Part shown: piece after piece, positions 23,212 to 35,329 of the stretch
Position numbering within the stretch: the first letter of the stretch is position 1
Layout of the letters: every line of letters begins with the position of its first letter
From: Clarireedia homoeocarpa
Taxonomy: Eukaryota; Ascomycota; Leotiomycetes; Helotiales; Rutstroemiaceae
Length of the DNA stretch: 64,000 bases
Reading direction: 5' to 3'
Assembly (NCBI GenBank): GCA_001465935.1
Contig: LNKV01000016.1
Location: 310,001 to 374,000, forward strand
Program-made: the position numbers and the translations under genes
Notes under the pieces: model-generated
Told to the model about the DNA's origin: nothing
Databases searched by the model: none
Seen by the model: only the letters and a program-made list of their open reading frames with translations

Positions 23212-24324
23212 CTTGTCAGTGAATGAAAGCATTTCTGACCAAATCGCTTAGAATTGAAGAGAAGAAGAGAAGATAAGAGGAGAGAGATAGACCTACAGTA
23301 CTTGTATGGGTGAGCTGTCAAAACTAAAATCGCATAAATCTGAACGTCGTCTGAAACTCTGCTCGAGCGAAAAACCAGGGGATCGCTGTTAACGAGTGTG
23401 GAAGATAGAAAAGGGTTTGAGCTGATCTGCACAACAAGAGACGATAGCGATATCCAAGGTTATTACATTTCCATGATCGTCCGAATCATTTAGTTTGCAG
23501 ATATCGAGCTCGCTTCCAGAACAACTTTTAGGATTCTTTAAGAACTAACGAGCAGCCGCCGTTGGGTCCTGATACTCACGACCGACCCTATTGCCTAGTA
23601 GGTAGCTAAGATCTAAACCTTGATGTAAAGGCTGTTTGGGAATGACGCGCCAACAAAACCAACAATGCAAAGACCTGTCCAGATTTCTGAAGGGAGAAGC
23701 GCTACGAGAGACAACTGCGGAGAAAAGGGATGTATGTTGGTATAGGATGGCGTGTGTATGTATGTTTCGAGGCGGGCCTGGATGTTGACGCTTGGAGCTC
23801 GACGATGAGTGCTGCTGAACGTACTGCAACCAATGATATATCCACTTCGACTAGAATCAGGTTCCTGTACCAACTCAAGACATTTCCCGGTGCTCAATGG
23901 TCTGTACAAAGTAGGTAGGGAGTAAGGTCCACGGAGTCAGGACCCTTTCGGTATCACGGAATTGCGCATGGAGATGGAGCTGTGAGATTATGCTAACTCG
24001 AAAAGGCGCTAAGCTCCCGCGTATTCCCCTGCACGATCCATAGTATTATCTGTCACTCGCTGCGTATCTGCACGAGGATCTCCCTGATAGCTCATATCAG
24101 CCAATCATATCAGCGCTTCTTCTGACCGCCCTCGCCTGCAGGAGTTCCGCCTGACGCAGGTGAATCGTGACGCCTCTGACGAACGGCCGCCTGGATTGAG
24201 GTACAATACTTTGTAACTTACATTTCTTCGTCCTACGAACCCTCAACGGTAACCCTATTGTTTTGTATCCTTCTTCTATCCTTTTTCGACTTTGCCATCA
24301 CCGTCTTCATCAAATCTCCAGGAA
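23212..24324. other. divergent promoter region
   Basis: About 1.1 kb between the divergent VPS9-domain gene and atg15, presumably holding both promoters and leaders. Short open frames at 23545-23909 (minus) look random. Nothing specific is recognised. Confidence 0.6.
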
Positions 24325-26409
24325 ATGATGCGCCATAAATCATCACTGAGGTGTTCTTCTGCTGGCAGAGTAACAGCTCAGTTATTGTTGTCTTTCCTAG
24401 CCTTATCGACACCGATAAGTGCTTCCACGCAGGAACAGCAACAACCAATCTCACCTTTTCTGCCACCTTCTATTGCTGAACCAGACAGACAACCAGACTC
24501 AAGCGGTGATCATGTATTTGTAGGCTTCTCTCTCATCATACCGTGTCTCTGCGCAATTCTAACAATGAATGCATAGTCCCTACGCCACATCTTCCATCAT
24601 GGGACCTACGAACATCCCCGACTTCACAAACAACTCGACATTCTTGACTCGAGCTCCAAGTCTACCCTGTGGCTCGAATCCGAAGATGGTAAAGGGCCCT
24701 TGCGAGAGATAACAAGGCCCTTAGTGATGAAGAAGAGTCCCGTGAAGATAGAGCGATTAAAAGACAGAAGACCGTCGGTGATTGACCCCATGGTAGCTGC
24801 AGCCAGAGAGAGTGGAGATGTTTGGGCCTTGTCGCCATCAGCTTGGACAGTTGATGAGCTTCCTGGGCCAAATATTACCGATAAGGAGACAATCATAACT
24901 TTGGCACAAATGGCGGCGAACGCTTATGTAGATACACCGGATACAGGGGATTGGAAAGATGTCAACGGTGGTTTCAACAGAACAGATGATTATGGATTCG
25001 GTTGGGATGCTGATGGATTACGGGGATATATTTACGTGGATGAAACGAACTCAACAATTGTCATAGGGTTAAAAGGCACGAGTCTTGCGGTGTATGATGG
25101 AGAGGGCACGACCACAAACGACAAGGAGAACGACAACTTATTCTTTAGTTGTTGCTGTGGCCAACAGGGAAGCTCTTTTTACCGACAAGTCTGCGACTGT
25201 GCTACAGGAACTTATACTTGCAACTTGACTTGCCTCAAAAGAAGTTTAAGAGAAGAAAACCGATACTACAGCGCAGCGAAAAATCTGTACTCAAACGTTA
25301 CAGCTCTCTATCCAAATGCGAATATTTGGATGTCCGGTCACTCGCTCGGAGGATCTGTCAGTTCTATGCTAGGATTGACTTACGGTCTTCCTGTGGTTAC
25401 ATTTCAGGCGGTTCCTGATGCTTTACCCGTCGGTCGATTAGGTCTACCTGCACCACCAGGACATAATCCTAATACACCACAGAAGCGCGAGTTTACCGGC
25501 GCATTCCACTTCGGACACACCGCCGATCCGATCTATCTTGGAACTTGCAATGGGGCTACAGCTTCATGCTCCTATGCCGGATACGCATTAGAGAGTTCAT
25601 GCCATACTGGTATGGAATGTGTATACGATGTTGTAGCTGATCATGGCTGGGGAGTGCATATTTGGTCTCACCGCATTATTCCAGTTATTGAGCAAGTCAT
25701 CAAGGTCTACGATACCGTACCTGTGTGTAAATTCACCCCAGAGTGTGTGGATTGTCCATTGTGGAAAGAAGTAGAAGGCAACAGTACCAGTACGACATCA
25801 TCCTCAACCAGCACCTCTTCAACAAGAATCAAGACCCGCACATCCACTTGTCAGAGCCCCGGTTGGTGGGGTTGTTTGGATGAAACATCCACAACTACCG
25901 GCACTGCGACAAGCGCGCCTGTAACAACAACTTCGACCTCAACATCTACGTGCAAAACTCCTGGCTGGTTTGGCTGCAAAGACGAAGTCACGGCAACTAC
26001 AAGCAGCAGTGTATCAACCCCTGCGACTGCTACCTCCACATCGACATCGTCATCCTCAACCTCCTCTACCTCATCAACGACTTGCAAAACCCCCGGCTGG
26101 TGGGGCTGCAAAGATCCCACCTCAACCTCAACCTCAACATCCTCATCCACCTCCGACCCAATAACTACCACCTCCTCATCCACCCTCTCCCACCAAATCA
26201 CATCCGCCCCACTACTTCCGTCCCTATCATCCCCAACCTCCGTCTCGGCGACCCCGACTGCAACAGGCACATGCACATCTAAAGAATGGTTTGGCTTCAT
26301 CTGCGTAGATCCTAGTTCGACTGCTGCGCCTGTACGCAAAGAGGCTTGCATGAAGAGGCATTGGTGGTTCGGGTGTAAAGAGTGGGAGGTTGAGAGAGAG
26401 GATATGTAG
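24325..26409 (+). CDS. atg15: autophagic body phospholipase Atg15
   Basis: Two exons (24325-24513, 24577-26409) give 673 residues. Atg15 is a vacuolar lipase that reaches the vacuole through multivesicular bodies and breaks down autophagic-body membranes. The N-terminal hydrophobic segment (VTAQLLLSFLALSTPISAS, about residues 17-35) is the expected type II anchor. Family landmarks follow: LRHIFHHGTYEHP just after the intron, ITDKETIITLAQMAANAYVD, and the nucleophile elbow WMSGHSLGG with catalytic Ser at about residue 319. From about residue 470 the tail is Ser/Thr-rich and carries repeated Cys/Trp modules (CQSPGWWGC, CKTPGWFGC, CKTPGWWGC, CTSKEWFGFIC, CMKRHWWFGC). ATG 24325 is chosen because the frame upstream lacks another ATG; a second ATG follows immediately. 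High confidence in identity; the tail modules are discussed separately. Confidence 0.95.
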
Positions 26410-27069
26410 ATCGAAGAGGGGGTTTTAGAATGTAAATTTAATGCAGTCGCGCGCGCGCATAAGCATGGAGACACTTGCTCATCATATATACATACATCGC
26501 CATTTTCATTCATGGGATTTGGAGCTTGAGCATAGGTCTGGGAATTGATTGGATAGGACAGGCATGATGAGCATATTGTCACATTCTCTTTTTCTTTTCC
26601 AGGTTGTATATAACTTTTTGAATTCCTAGGTTTTTTGGTTAGTGAATGAATATAAAACAATACATCAAAATCTGCCTTTGAAATCTTTCTATACACTATG
26701 CACACTACCAGTCAGACTAGAGAAGGGACAAGAACATATATATATATGTATCAGTAGACACAGCTGATGGTATCCATTCTCGGTATCCATTTTGTCCTAT
26801 GCTCCGTCTAGAAAAACGAACGCCTGCTATGCAATGCTGTTCTTAAGCTTAGATTCTCTTTTCATTTCGCGCACTCCCCCCCCCCCCCCCCTTTCCCCCC
26901 TCTCTCTGTTTTAACTGTTGCTTTTCCCCTTTCCGTTCAATCATAAAAGAAGAAGCTTCCCAAATACAGCATAGAAATTACCCGATGTGCATATATCGCA
27001 TTTCGTCATTCTCCTATTCTTCCATCATACATTATCCAGCCATCTTTTCAATCATCCAACCTGATCTCC
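26410..27069. other. 3'-3' intergenic spacer
   Basis: About 660 bases between the convergent atg15 and paf1 genes, probably holding both 3' untranslated regions. A CG/GC tetramer run lies near 26447, an AT run near 26740, and a tract of about 16 C at 26876-26891. Confidence 0.7.
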
Positions 27070-28586
27070 TCAATCCGACCCCAAATCATCATCATCATCA
27101 TCCTCGTCCAGACTATCCTCCCCCTCCTTCCTGTCCTCATCTGCCGTCGAAGTCAACACCGTTTTCCCCCCCACCATCCCAACCACCGGCCCATCGTCCC
27201 TCTCGCCCTCCGCGTCCTCATCCCCACCCTCCTCCTCCGGCATGCCATACGGCATCGTGCGATAGATATCCGTTTGCCTCTTCATATCCTCGCTCATGTC
27301 CTCAATACTCAAATCCACCAGATCAGTAACCTTCTCATCCTCGCCGCCACCGATCATGCCTCGCATCTTCTGGATATTCTTGTTGCGCTGCGGCCGGATC
27401 GATGTGCGTTGTACGGTCGGGTAGTAGTATGCGGCGCGTTGACGCAGGCCGTCGGTTCCGTCGTGCACAGCTATTACGACTTCTTCGTCGTATTTCTGGT
27501 CAACGTTTCCTGTTGTATGGGCGCTTTCATATGCACGGAGACGCTTGAGACGGAATGATCCTCGGCCGTCGTCATCAATGCGGGAGTAGAGATTTATGTC
27601 GTCGTGATCGGGGTCCAGGACGTCGAATTTGCGCTTGAAGTTCTTGGCGTCGGAGATGTTCTCGGGCATGAACATCTCATATTCAATCTTGTCGTCCGGT
27701 GGTTGGTTGTGGTCTGGATCGAGTTCGTACGCTTCGCGAACAGCCATGTTATGTCTTTGTTCCTCTTCAGTCGGAGGTACTGGTCGTAGAATACTTGATT
27801 CAAGGCGGACATCGTAGACATTGCTGGGAGGGACAGGGTTCGTAAGGAATTTCACCATAACGTATCCACCAACGTCAGGGAAAGCATCGAGATCAGGTAG
27901 AAGTGGATAGGCATCGACCAACTTGACATTGCGTTTGGTAGGATGTCGTACTCGGCTGCGATCTTTAAGATTGGTCGCAGCAATTTGGAAGCTCTTTTCA
28001 ATTTGCGCTTTTATGTATTCAGGCGATTCGCGATCAGCGGAAACCGGCGCAGATGGTCTAGGCCTGCCCTTCCCGATAGTTTCAACCAGCGATTTAGAGG
28101 TAGTGGACTCGAAACGTGATTTGGATGTGTAGGCGGAAATGTACTCCGTGCGCCGCAGGAAAGACACTCCTTGCTCGGAAAATTTAGGCTTGCCTAACGT
28201 TGCAAGCGGTCGTAGAAGGTTGCGATCACTGGGGTGAATAGGTGGTGGATGTAATGGTGCTTGTATAGCTGTGAAAAGAAAAGATGAGTTGTTGCAGAAA
28301 TGTAGAGAAGAGTATCGGTCAACTTACAACTCTCGTCTCCATCGAAAATCCCTGGCATACCAACCAGATCCAATGACATACCAAGTTCAGCATCTGCTTC
28401 GATATTCAATGGTTGATCTCGTGCTAGTCGTGTAGCAAATCCCGGTGTAGTATATTGACCACTTGCAAGACCAGTATTAGGGATGTCGAGGAGTTTGGGC
28501 GGATTGGGAGGTGGTGGTAAGGCATTGGAATATCTTATTCGCGCAATATATTCCTGATGGACAATTCGAGATGCTGAGGATGACAT
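27070..28586 (-). CDS. paf1: RNA polymerase II-associated factor 1 (Paf1 complex)
   Basis: Two exons (28586-28328, 28268-27070; intron 59 bases) give 485 residues. Paf1 is the scaffold of the Paf1 complex, which travels with elongating RNA polymerase II and promotes H2B ubiquitination and H3 methylation. The N-terminus shows the family start (YIARIRYSNALPPPPNPPKLL) and the LHPPP...DRNLLRPLATLGKP block directly after the intron. The core contains SFLRRTEYISAY, AYPLLPDLDAFPDVGGYV, and the R-rich QRAAYYYPTVQRTSIRPQR segment. As in other Paf1 proteins the last 60 residues are strongly acidic (final run LDEDDDDDDLGSD). Length and order match the fungal family, so the call is secure. Confidence 0.95.
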
Positions 28587-29288
28587 CTTGGCTTGAAGTG
28601 TCGAAACGGGAGGTGTCTATCTTGCTTGTTGAGTTTACAAGTCGCAATATTTTGGGACGTCGCGTCGGGAACGGACAGGGAAGCTGACGCTAGTGACAAG
28701 GTTGGCAAAGTGCGGCTACTTCTCATAACCTGGTCCAGAACACTATCACCCAAGTTACAATCTTGCCGGCAGTCATATTTTGATTCTGAGAGCTAGATAC
28801 TAGGAAATCAATGTGCAAAAATTCTTATTAAGCATGCTGATTTTTCGAATGATCACAGTGCGTTCGAGGTTGGCCGTTAACTGGAAAGAATATAGTCTAC
28901 AATTAGAATGAAGCTATACGGATGGCTCTCTCTGCTAGAAAGATTTGCCAAACATCATCTGTAAAAGATCATAACTTATTGAACGTGAAAATAAAAGTGC
29001 AATATGTCTCCGCTAGTAATCATTCATTCAATTGTCGAGTAGCTTTCTAGCTACATCTTACCCTTCAATGTCCCAGAAAGACCATAGGTATAATGACAAC
29101 ATAGAAATAAGTAATTAAGATCAGTATAAGTTTTGCAGTTCCCCGTATTCGACCTATTGCCCCCACCGTGCACCTATGAAGGTACAGCTTTTATACATGT
29201 GACTGCAGAACCTTGACCGCTCGAATCTGCAACCACCCTCAGAAGATCATTCATTCATTGCATTTCATATGGTGCCTATATCCCAGCT
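28587..29288. other. intergenic, same-strand genes
   Basis: About 700 bases between the 3' end of rer1 and the start of paf1, both on the minus strand. It contains the paf1 promoter and rer1 3' end. A minus-strand frame at 28535-28753 extends past the paf1 start in another frame and is a shadow. Confidence 0.65.
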
Positions 29289-30050
29289 TTACGAGCTGTT
29301 CTTGGTGTATTTTGTCTTGCCAAACGAGAATGGCACGTAGCGGTATTTGATCATATGTTGGATTTGTCTCCGCACTATTATCATCAATATCAGCACATTT
29401 GTTCCTTTTGCACAGATGGCTGTGGCACTTACTTGTAAGTGTGAACAAGATCAACCAGTAAACAACCAACACTGGCCAGAACACTGGGATGTCGAAGAAT
29501 TCAAACCAAGTACATGTGAACGAAATAACGATAGCTCTTGTCGCGGAATGCCAGAACTTGAATTCGGGGAGTCTTCGAATGAAAGGACGGAACTCCTCAT
29601 CTTGCTTGGTAGGCAAACCACCGGCAGCACCATCCTCCATATCGTTGTCCGTAGCTTCATTTGAAGGGTCAAACTTGGGTTGGAGGAAGGCAAGAAAGAG
29701 ATTAAGCAGGTATATGCCCAGCGAGTATGCCACTGCGCATGACAATTAGTTTTGAATAAACAGAGTTGGCCGGCCCAACATACCAATATACCAGCCTTGC
29801 GCGATGAATATGCGAAGGAAGAATAATATCAACATCGCACCCGTAGCGAGCCATCTGTATGGGACGTATGGTGTTGACTTGTCTAGCAGAGCTTGGTATT
29901 GCTATACAGCATATGCGTTAGCATTTGAACTCATATCAAACTATGCGCTCGAGGATCCGAGATTCCCTTATCAGAACTTACACGACCCAGCTTTGTAGTC
30001 TGCGAGCTCACAGCCGCGAATGGACCTGGTTCCGACTCAATTGAATCCAT
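29289..30050 (-). CDS. rer1: ER retrieval receptor Rer1
   Basis: Four exons (30050-29982, 29901-29784, 29732-29433, 29374-29289) with introns of 80, 51 and 58 bases give 190 residues. Rer1 is a Golgi membrane protein that returns ER membrane proteins to the ER in COPI vesicles. The protein shows the family features: QYQALLDKSTPYVPYRW, the first membrane pair (LATGAMLILFFLRIF, YSLGIYLLNLFLAFLQPKFDP), the block FRPFIRRLPEFKFWHSATRA, and the second pair ending FWPVLVVYWLILFTLTMRRQ followed by HMIKYRYVPFSFGKTKY. Length fits the usual 190-200 residues. Every splice junction restores the expected sequence. It is head to head with the enoyl-CoA hydratase gene (481 bases apart). Confidence 0.96.
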
Positions 30051-30531
30051 GGCGCCCAATATATTATTTCCCTATATATTATTTCCCTAAAACCGAAATT
30101 CCGTTCTGCACGTCAATGCGCTTCTATGAAAACCGTTGAGAGCTGAAGGAGTGACTGTATGTTGGAAGGCGCGATTAAATTGTTGGAGGTTTTTTTCTGG
30201 AATCGAGACCACCTGTTAATTCTCAAGTTGCACTCAGCGTCGTAGCTAGGCTAGTTGTGGCGTCCGCGTCTCCCAAGGCGTGTTTTAGGGGGCTATGCTG
30301 CACGTGATAGAACTATTAGACGTTTACTACATGTGGATTTTCCGATGCTTCGTAGCTGCGAGGGCAGGGATAAGCTCCATCGATGTCCCGAGGATAAACG
30401 AATCGTTAGATGACGAAGGCAGGAAGGTAGCAAACAATCTGAACTCGAGAATTCACCTGGTCTTCAATCGCTCTGAGAATAATACGAAGGATTAATAAAT
30501 CGGTTTTCAATAGGAAGGACCATTAAGAATT
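30051..30531. promoter_or_regulatory. bidirectional promoter region, rer1 / enoyl-CoA hydratase
   Basis: 481 bases separate two divergent start codons, so both promoters must lie here or overlap. A 14-15-base tandem duplication (ATATATTATTTCCCT) sits at 30059-30088, within 40 bases upstream of the rer1 start. No TATA element is clearly placed for either gene. Confidence 0.6.
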
Positions 30532-31459
30532 ATGAATTCAATCAGATCACTAAAGCCGCTGGCTTCGAAATTCACACCTTCCACCCTCCCCGCACTTACT
30601 CGGCATTTCTCGAGCTCCTCAGCTAGATCATATGAGTTTATTCAAACTACAGAACCACGACCTGGCGTGGGACAGAGTATTATCTTTTAACGCAGTTATA
30701 TATTAAATTACACTAACGTTCCTTTCAGTTACACTCAATCGTCCTAAAGCCCTTAATGCTCTGTCCACGCCCCTCATCACCGAACTCAACGATGCTCTAC
30801 GATCATTCGACCAATCTCCCTCAATCTCCGCAATAGTACTTACAGGCTCCGCCAAGGCCTTTGCAGCCGGCGCAGATATCAAGGAAATGGCCCCCCTTAC
30901 ATTTTCTGAAGCCTACACAACTTCGTTCATAGAGTCATGGTCCTCCTTGACAACGATGGTCAAGAAACCAATAATTGCCGCTGTCTCGGGTCATGCACTA
31001 GGTGGTGGTTGCGAATTGGCGCTTATGTGCGATATCTTGTACTGTACGGAGAATGCGAATTTTGGACAGCCTGAGATTAAATTGGGAACAATTCCTGGGG
31101 CCGGAGGAAGCCAAAGATTGACTAGAGCAATTGGCAAAGCTAGAGCTATGGAGCTTATTTTGACGGGCAAATCATTCACGGGCAAGGAGGCAGGCGCTTG
31201 GGGCGTAGCCGCAAGAACATATGGAACTTGGGAGGAATTGATTGAAGGTGCTTTGGGCACGGCAGAGGCAATTGCGGGGCACAGCAAGGTTGCCGTCCAG
31301 GCTGCAAAGGAGGTGGTGAATAAGAGTCAGGATCTGCCATTGCGCGATGGCGTTGAGTATGAGAGGAGGGTATTCCACAGCTTGTTCGGAAGTGAAGATC
31401 AGAAGATTGGGATGAAGGCATTTGCAGAGAAGAAGAAGGCCGAGTGGACTCATAAGTAA
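30532..31459 (+). CDS. mitochondrial enoyl-CoA hydratase (crotonase)
   Basis: Two exons (30532-30676, 30729-31459; intron 52 bases) give 291 residues. It hydrates 2-trans-enoyl-CoA to 3-hydroxyacyl-CoA in mitochondrial beta-oxidation and branched amino-acid breakdown. The N-terminus is an Arg/Ser-rich presequence (MNSIRSLKPLASKF, then RHFSSSSARSYEF). The crotonase fold follows: VTLNRPKALNAL-type motif across the intron, AFAAGADIKEM (oxyanion hole), GHALGGGCELALMCD and PEIKLGTIPGAGG. The two catalytic glutamates fall at residues 144 and 164, the same numbers as in the classical short-chain hydratase. The C-terminus (KKAEW) is also typical. It ends tail to tail with the monooxygenase gene, 282 bases away. 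Confidence 0.94.
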
Positions 31460-31741
31460 TCGTTGCACTACCATGAATTCAAGCGGCATGGATGGGATGC
31501 CAGTCCCTACGTCTCATACGGCCACCAGTGAACAAAATACCAGAGATTGTTAACTCTAAGTAAGTCAAACAATGAAACTCTAACTGACTACTATCATACC
31601 TTTTCCAGAGAAATTTTCCGCATACCTACTTTGTTTTCGGGGCGTGGAAATACAGACAGTATCCCAGAGTTGCTATGACCTTAATCGATAGCTGCAGGCA
31701 GGCATCACCTACTCACTCTTAGCCTTCATCTTCTAGGCCTC

Positions 31742-33621
31742 CTACTCCTTCCTCTTCCTCAACACTTCCAAGAACTCCCCCACAATCCCCTTATAATCCG
31801 CCGCCCTATATGGCTCAAACCACTCATTCCACCAACCCCTCCAGCCTCCAATCCTGCTCTTTCTCCTCCCTTCCAGTCCCATCTCTTTACAAAGCATATC
31901 ACAAAAGTCCAATATTTCTGCGCCAACCTCCGGCTCTATGATCCCCGCCCTCCTGTACCGCCATCGCATGAACGCCATCGTTCGTGCTGTGTCTTGATCC
32001 ATTTTGTACTTATCTTTGAATACCTCATCAAGTTCCGGCGAGTGCAAACCTTCGAGGTAGGCTACTCCCCATATAGAGGATAATTCGGCATACAAAGGAA
32101 TTTGTGGTGATGCCATAACACCAACGAAAATTATTGAACGGTCATTACGTGAGGCAAGAGTAGATGGGATGATCTGACGGTATAGATGGAATGGCGTACT
32201 ATCGGGTGGGTTCTCATATGTTTTTGGCGGGTTGGAAAGGAATGGGAAAGTGGTGTGTACCCATTTGTCGGCTGCAGTATCGAGATCTGCCCAGTATGAT
32301 TTCATTTCCGGTGGGACTTTATCGAAAGGAATGGGAAGATCAAGCTCGATACGTGCTTCAGGCAAGAAAAATTTGGGAAATGTAAGGTTCCATCCAGTCG
32401 CAAATATTAGAGCTGAGGTAGGCCGTATAGTACCGTTGGCAAGGGTTACGCTGTTCGAGTTAACGGAAGTTATATGTGTGCGTTGGACGTCAATGAGGTT
32501 TCGTTCGTTAAGCAATTTGAACAGTGGGTTATCTTCATGGATTAACGAGGGTGCTGATGTTGACCAGAATAAACTACTTTTTATCAGCGACGTCTCGATC
32601 ACAGGATCACGTTTCTTAACGAAGAAGGAACATACTGTTTCATATCCGGCGCAATCTTCCTCGAATTCTCACTCCCCTGATACAAATCCTTGAAGATGTA
32701 ATGACTTGCCCAAGTCCAGTACTTCTCCACAAGCCACAGACCCGGCCAGAACATACCACTGTGCAGAATCCAGTAGAAGAACCCATGGGTTTTCAATAAA
32801 CACGGTACAGTCAATCCAGACCACCTTGAAAAGGCAATCGCAGCAGTGCGGAGTCCAACCGCAGTAACCTGTATGAGCATACCCGGTCCCGCACCACCTT
32901 CCCTGATCAACCAAGTAACCTTTTTCCCCGCCGAAGCGCAAAGGCTCACCACCTCCGCCGCAGACTTGTTGCCGCCTACAACAGTAACATGCTCAACACC
33001 TTCCGCTGTGAGTTCCTTGTGTCTTGCGCCGAGATATAGCGAGTGGAACTTTATCCCTTCGAACTTGCTTGTATCCAAATTTGGCATGCGGGGATCTGAC
33101 GAAGGACCACTAGCCACAACCAATTTATCACATTTCACAATTTCCTTCTCTTTTCCCTTCTCCTGCACCTCCAAACTCCAGGTCTTCGCTTTGTCAGGTC
33201 CTTGGTCTTCATGAACTGCAGACAGCACGCGAGTATTCAGTCGCACGAGTTCTTCGATGTGAAAGCGCCTGGCGAATTTCTGGAGATACTCGTTTACTTT
33301 GACGGCGGGGATCTTGTCCCACATTTTTAGCTCGGGATCTTCGTCCATACACATATCAGAGAACTCGTAGCAGCCAACGGGACTATCTGCTATGAGGCCT
33401 GGGTAGATTCGATCGTTGCTCCACACGCCTCCAATGCTACTGTCAGCATCAATGACAGTTAGCTTAATGGATGGTTTGAGTTGGAGGTACGCGCGAGCTG
33501 CTGCGAGTCCTTGCCATCCTGCGCCGATGATGATCACTTGGTGATTGTCCGGGAGGGGCTGCTCGGTCTTCAAAGACATGTCATTGAAATTGGAAAACAT
33601 AGATTTGATGGGACAGCGCAA
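31742..33621 (-). CDS. FAD-dependent monooxygenase (flavin-containing / Baeyer-Villiger-like)
   Basis: Two exons (33621-32636, 32576-31742; intron 59 bases) give 606 residues from the first ATG; ATGs at 33600 and 33579 are alternatives. An FAD-binding Rossmann motif lies at about residues 30-45 (IIIGAGWQGLAAARAY), with SSIGGVWSNDRIYPGL behind it. The stretch FEGIKFHSLYL corresponds to the FMO fingerprint FxGxxxHxxx(Y/F), with Leu at the last position. A second dinucleotide motif (VTVVGGNKSAAEVV) fits NADPH binding, and LIFATGWNL matches the ATGY-type segment. A hydrophobic stretch near FFYWILHSGMFWPGLW could be membrane-associating. Substrate unknown; no neighbouring biosynthetic genes are evident. 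Family call firm, reaction type open. Confidence 0.88.
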
Positions 33622-35329
33622 ATGAGTATTTGCAAAGTGGAAAGCAATTGGGCAAATATATCTACAGAAATATCAATTCATCCAGGCACAATTCCTCATG
33701 TGGCAGCACATTTTTCACTTTTTTAATTCGTCTCAGTTTCAAGCTCCAGAAAGAAAGGCAACAATACTAAGCAACAATGCGAAGAAATTGAGCTAGAAAT
33801 TCATGATCGAGACATACCTACGGCTTTATTTTCAAATAAAGGGAATTTAAAATGTGATAGTCCATGATTCGGTTCTTTGTGTGAAAATATCATGCCATTC
33901 TGGTTGAATGAATATAAGCTTTTCTACTTGCGTCCTAATAGGGAAGGAATAAGGCCGGATTCGAGATGACCATAAAACACAACTGTAAGTCCGACGTTCA
34001 GGAGAAGGGGTTCGCTTGCATTTGGTAACCGAACATGGTTCTGAAGCATAACCTCCACAGGAAGAGAAAAGAAGTCGAGATCGCAAGTAGATATTTGGCT
34101 GAGTTGGTAATGATAGCAATGAAGGTCGTATTCAACCTATTCTTTGTTCTGTCGTCGCATTTTTGGTCTTCCTAACATACCAATATGGAAAGCTGGCAGC
34201 TTGCGAAGACTTGTGTGCTATCACCGCACATCACACTCGAGCCATCATTTCGGGATCGAAACATGAATCGCGATTGTATGCTCAACAAATTTGAGGATCT
34301 GGAGATAGTTGTTTTGTTAATTGCTTGGCTTCACAGTGAATAGTCGTCAGAAACGGCACTTTTTCAAGACGTGGCTGGTCGTGATCTGGCCAGTTTCTAT
34401 ATGCCAGACATGTAGTCAGACAGTAGTCAAGAGACACAAGATATCCTTCTATATCTCAGGCCACCGCATTATCCAAACATAAACGAATAAATATGCCGAA
34501 ATACGCCGCTCTCGAGACGGATCGGCTCAAATTGCACTATCTACATGGACACACTTTTTACAATTCACTGTTGAAGCTACGCCCAACTGCCAATCATGTC
34601 GAATAATGAAATGAGGGAAACAAGACTTCGAGTCACAAACCTTAAACACCCCGAGGCACCATAAAACAGCTTCCAATATCTAGAACTTCGATTCTTCATG
34701 CACCACGGATCGATTAGAGTCTGTGTCGTCCGACGTCAAACGCAATCGTCAAACAAAATCGTCTTACGTTTTCGTGGCTTCATAAACCTTAGAAAGTCAA
34801 TGGTAAGTGAATCTGACCTTCCAATAGATAACACTTGAGTATTCCTCAGACTTGTTCATTACGGAACGTCTCAAGCCATCACAGATGGGAGCCACCGTCA
34901 GCCTTGACTGGAGCTTATCTGCGTATCTCCTTCTCAAATCATGTTATCTAAGCACTTGCCAGCTTATAGTTTGTTAAGCATAAGCTATCTTCATCTGATG
35001 CTTTGAGCAACTGCTGCGAAGGCCGTTTGTTTCCTGCGCCACCATATATTGCTGGCAGCCTGGCCCCAACCACCCTCTGCATCTTTTGTCGACGACAGCT
35101 ATCCCAAGATAAATGACTGGATATAACAGCACCAGTCTAAACAAATAGCAGGCGTGTTTCCATAATATAGCTCTCACCTGCCGAATTTTCTTCGCTTTCA
35201 AAATAACACCTCGATTCGACTCTTCACTTGTCACCACTGAACTACACGCGGTTCTTGCCCAATTCGCGGTCCACGAATTTCTTGTGGGAATTGTCGTATA
35301 AGCACCATAGCTGGCATTGAACACATAAA
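33622..35329. other. intergenic between divergent genes
   Basis: About 1.7 kb. A minus-strand ATG frame (34974-35324, 116 codons) starts only six bases from the start of the mucin-like gene on the other strand and contains a good donor-like site (CAGGTGAG) after codon 50; no downstream coding exon could be joined convincingly. The rest shows nothing recognisable. Confidence 0.5.

Noticed and set aside
25851..26705. 284-codon minus-strand frame opposite atg15
   Set aside because: It is the antisense of the Ser/Thr-rich Atg15 tail; its Val/Asp/Glu-rich repeats simply mirror the coding strand.
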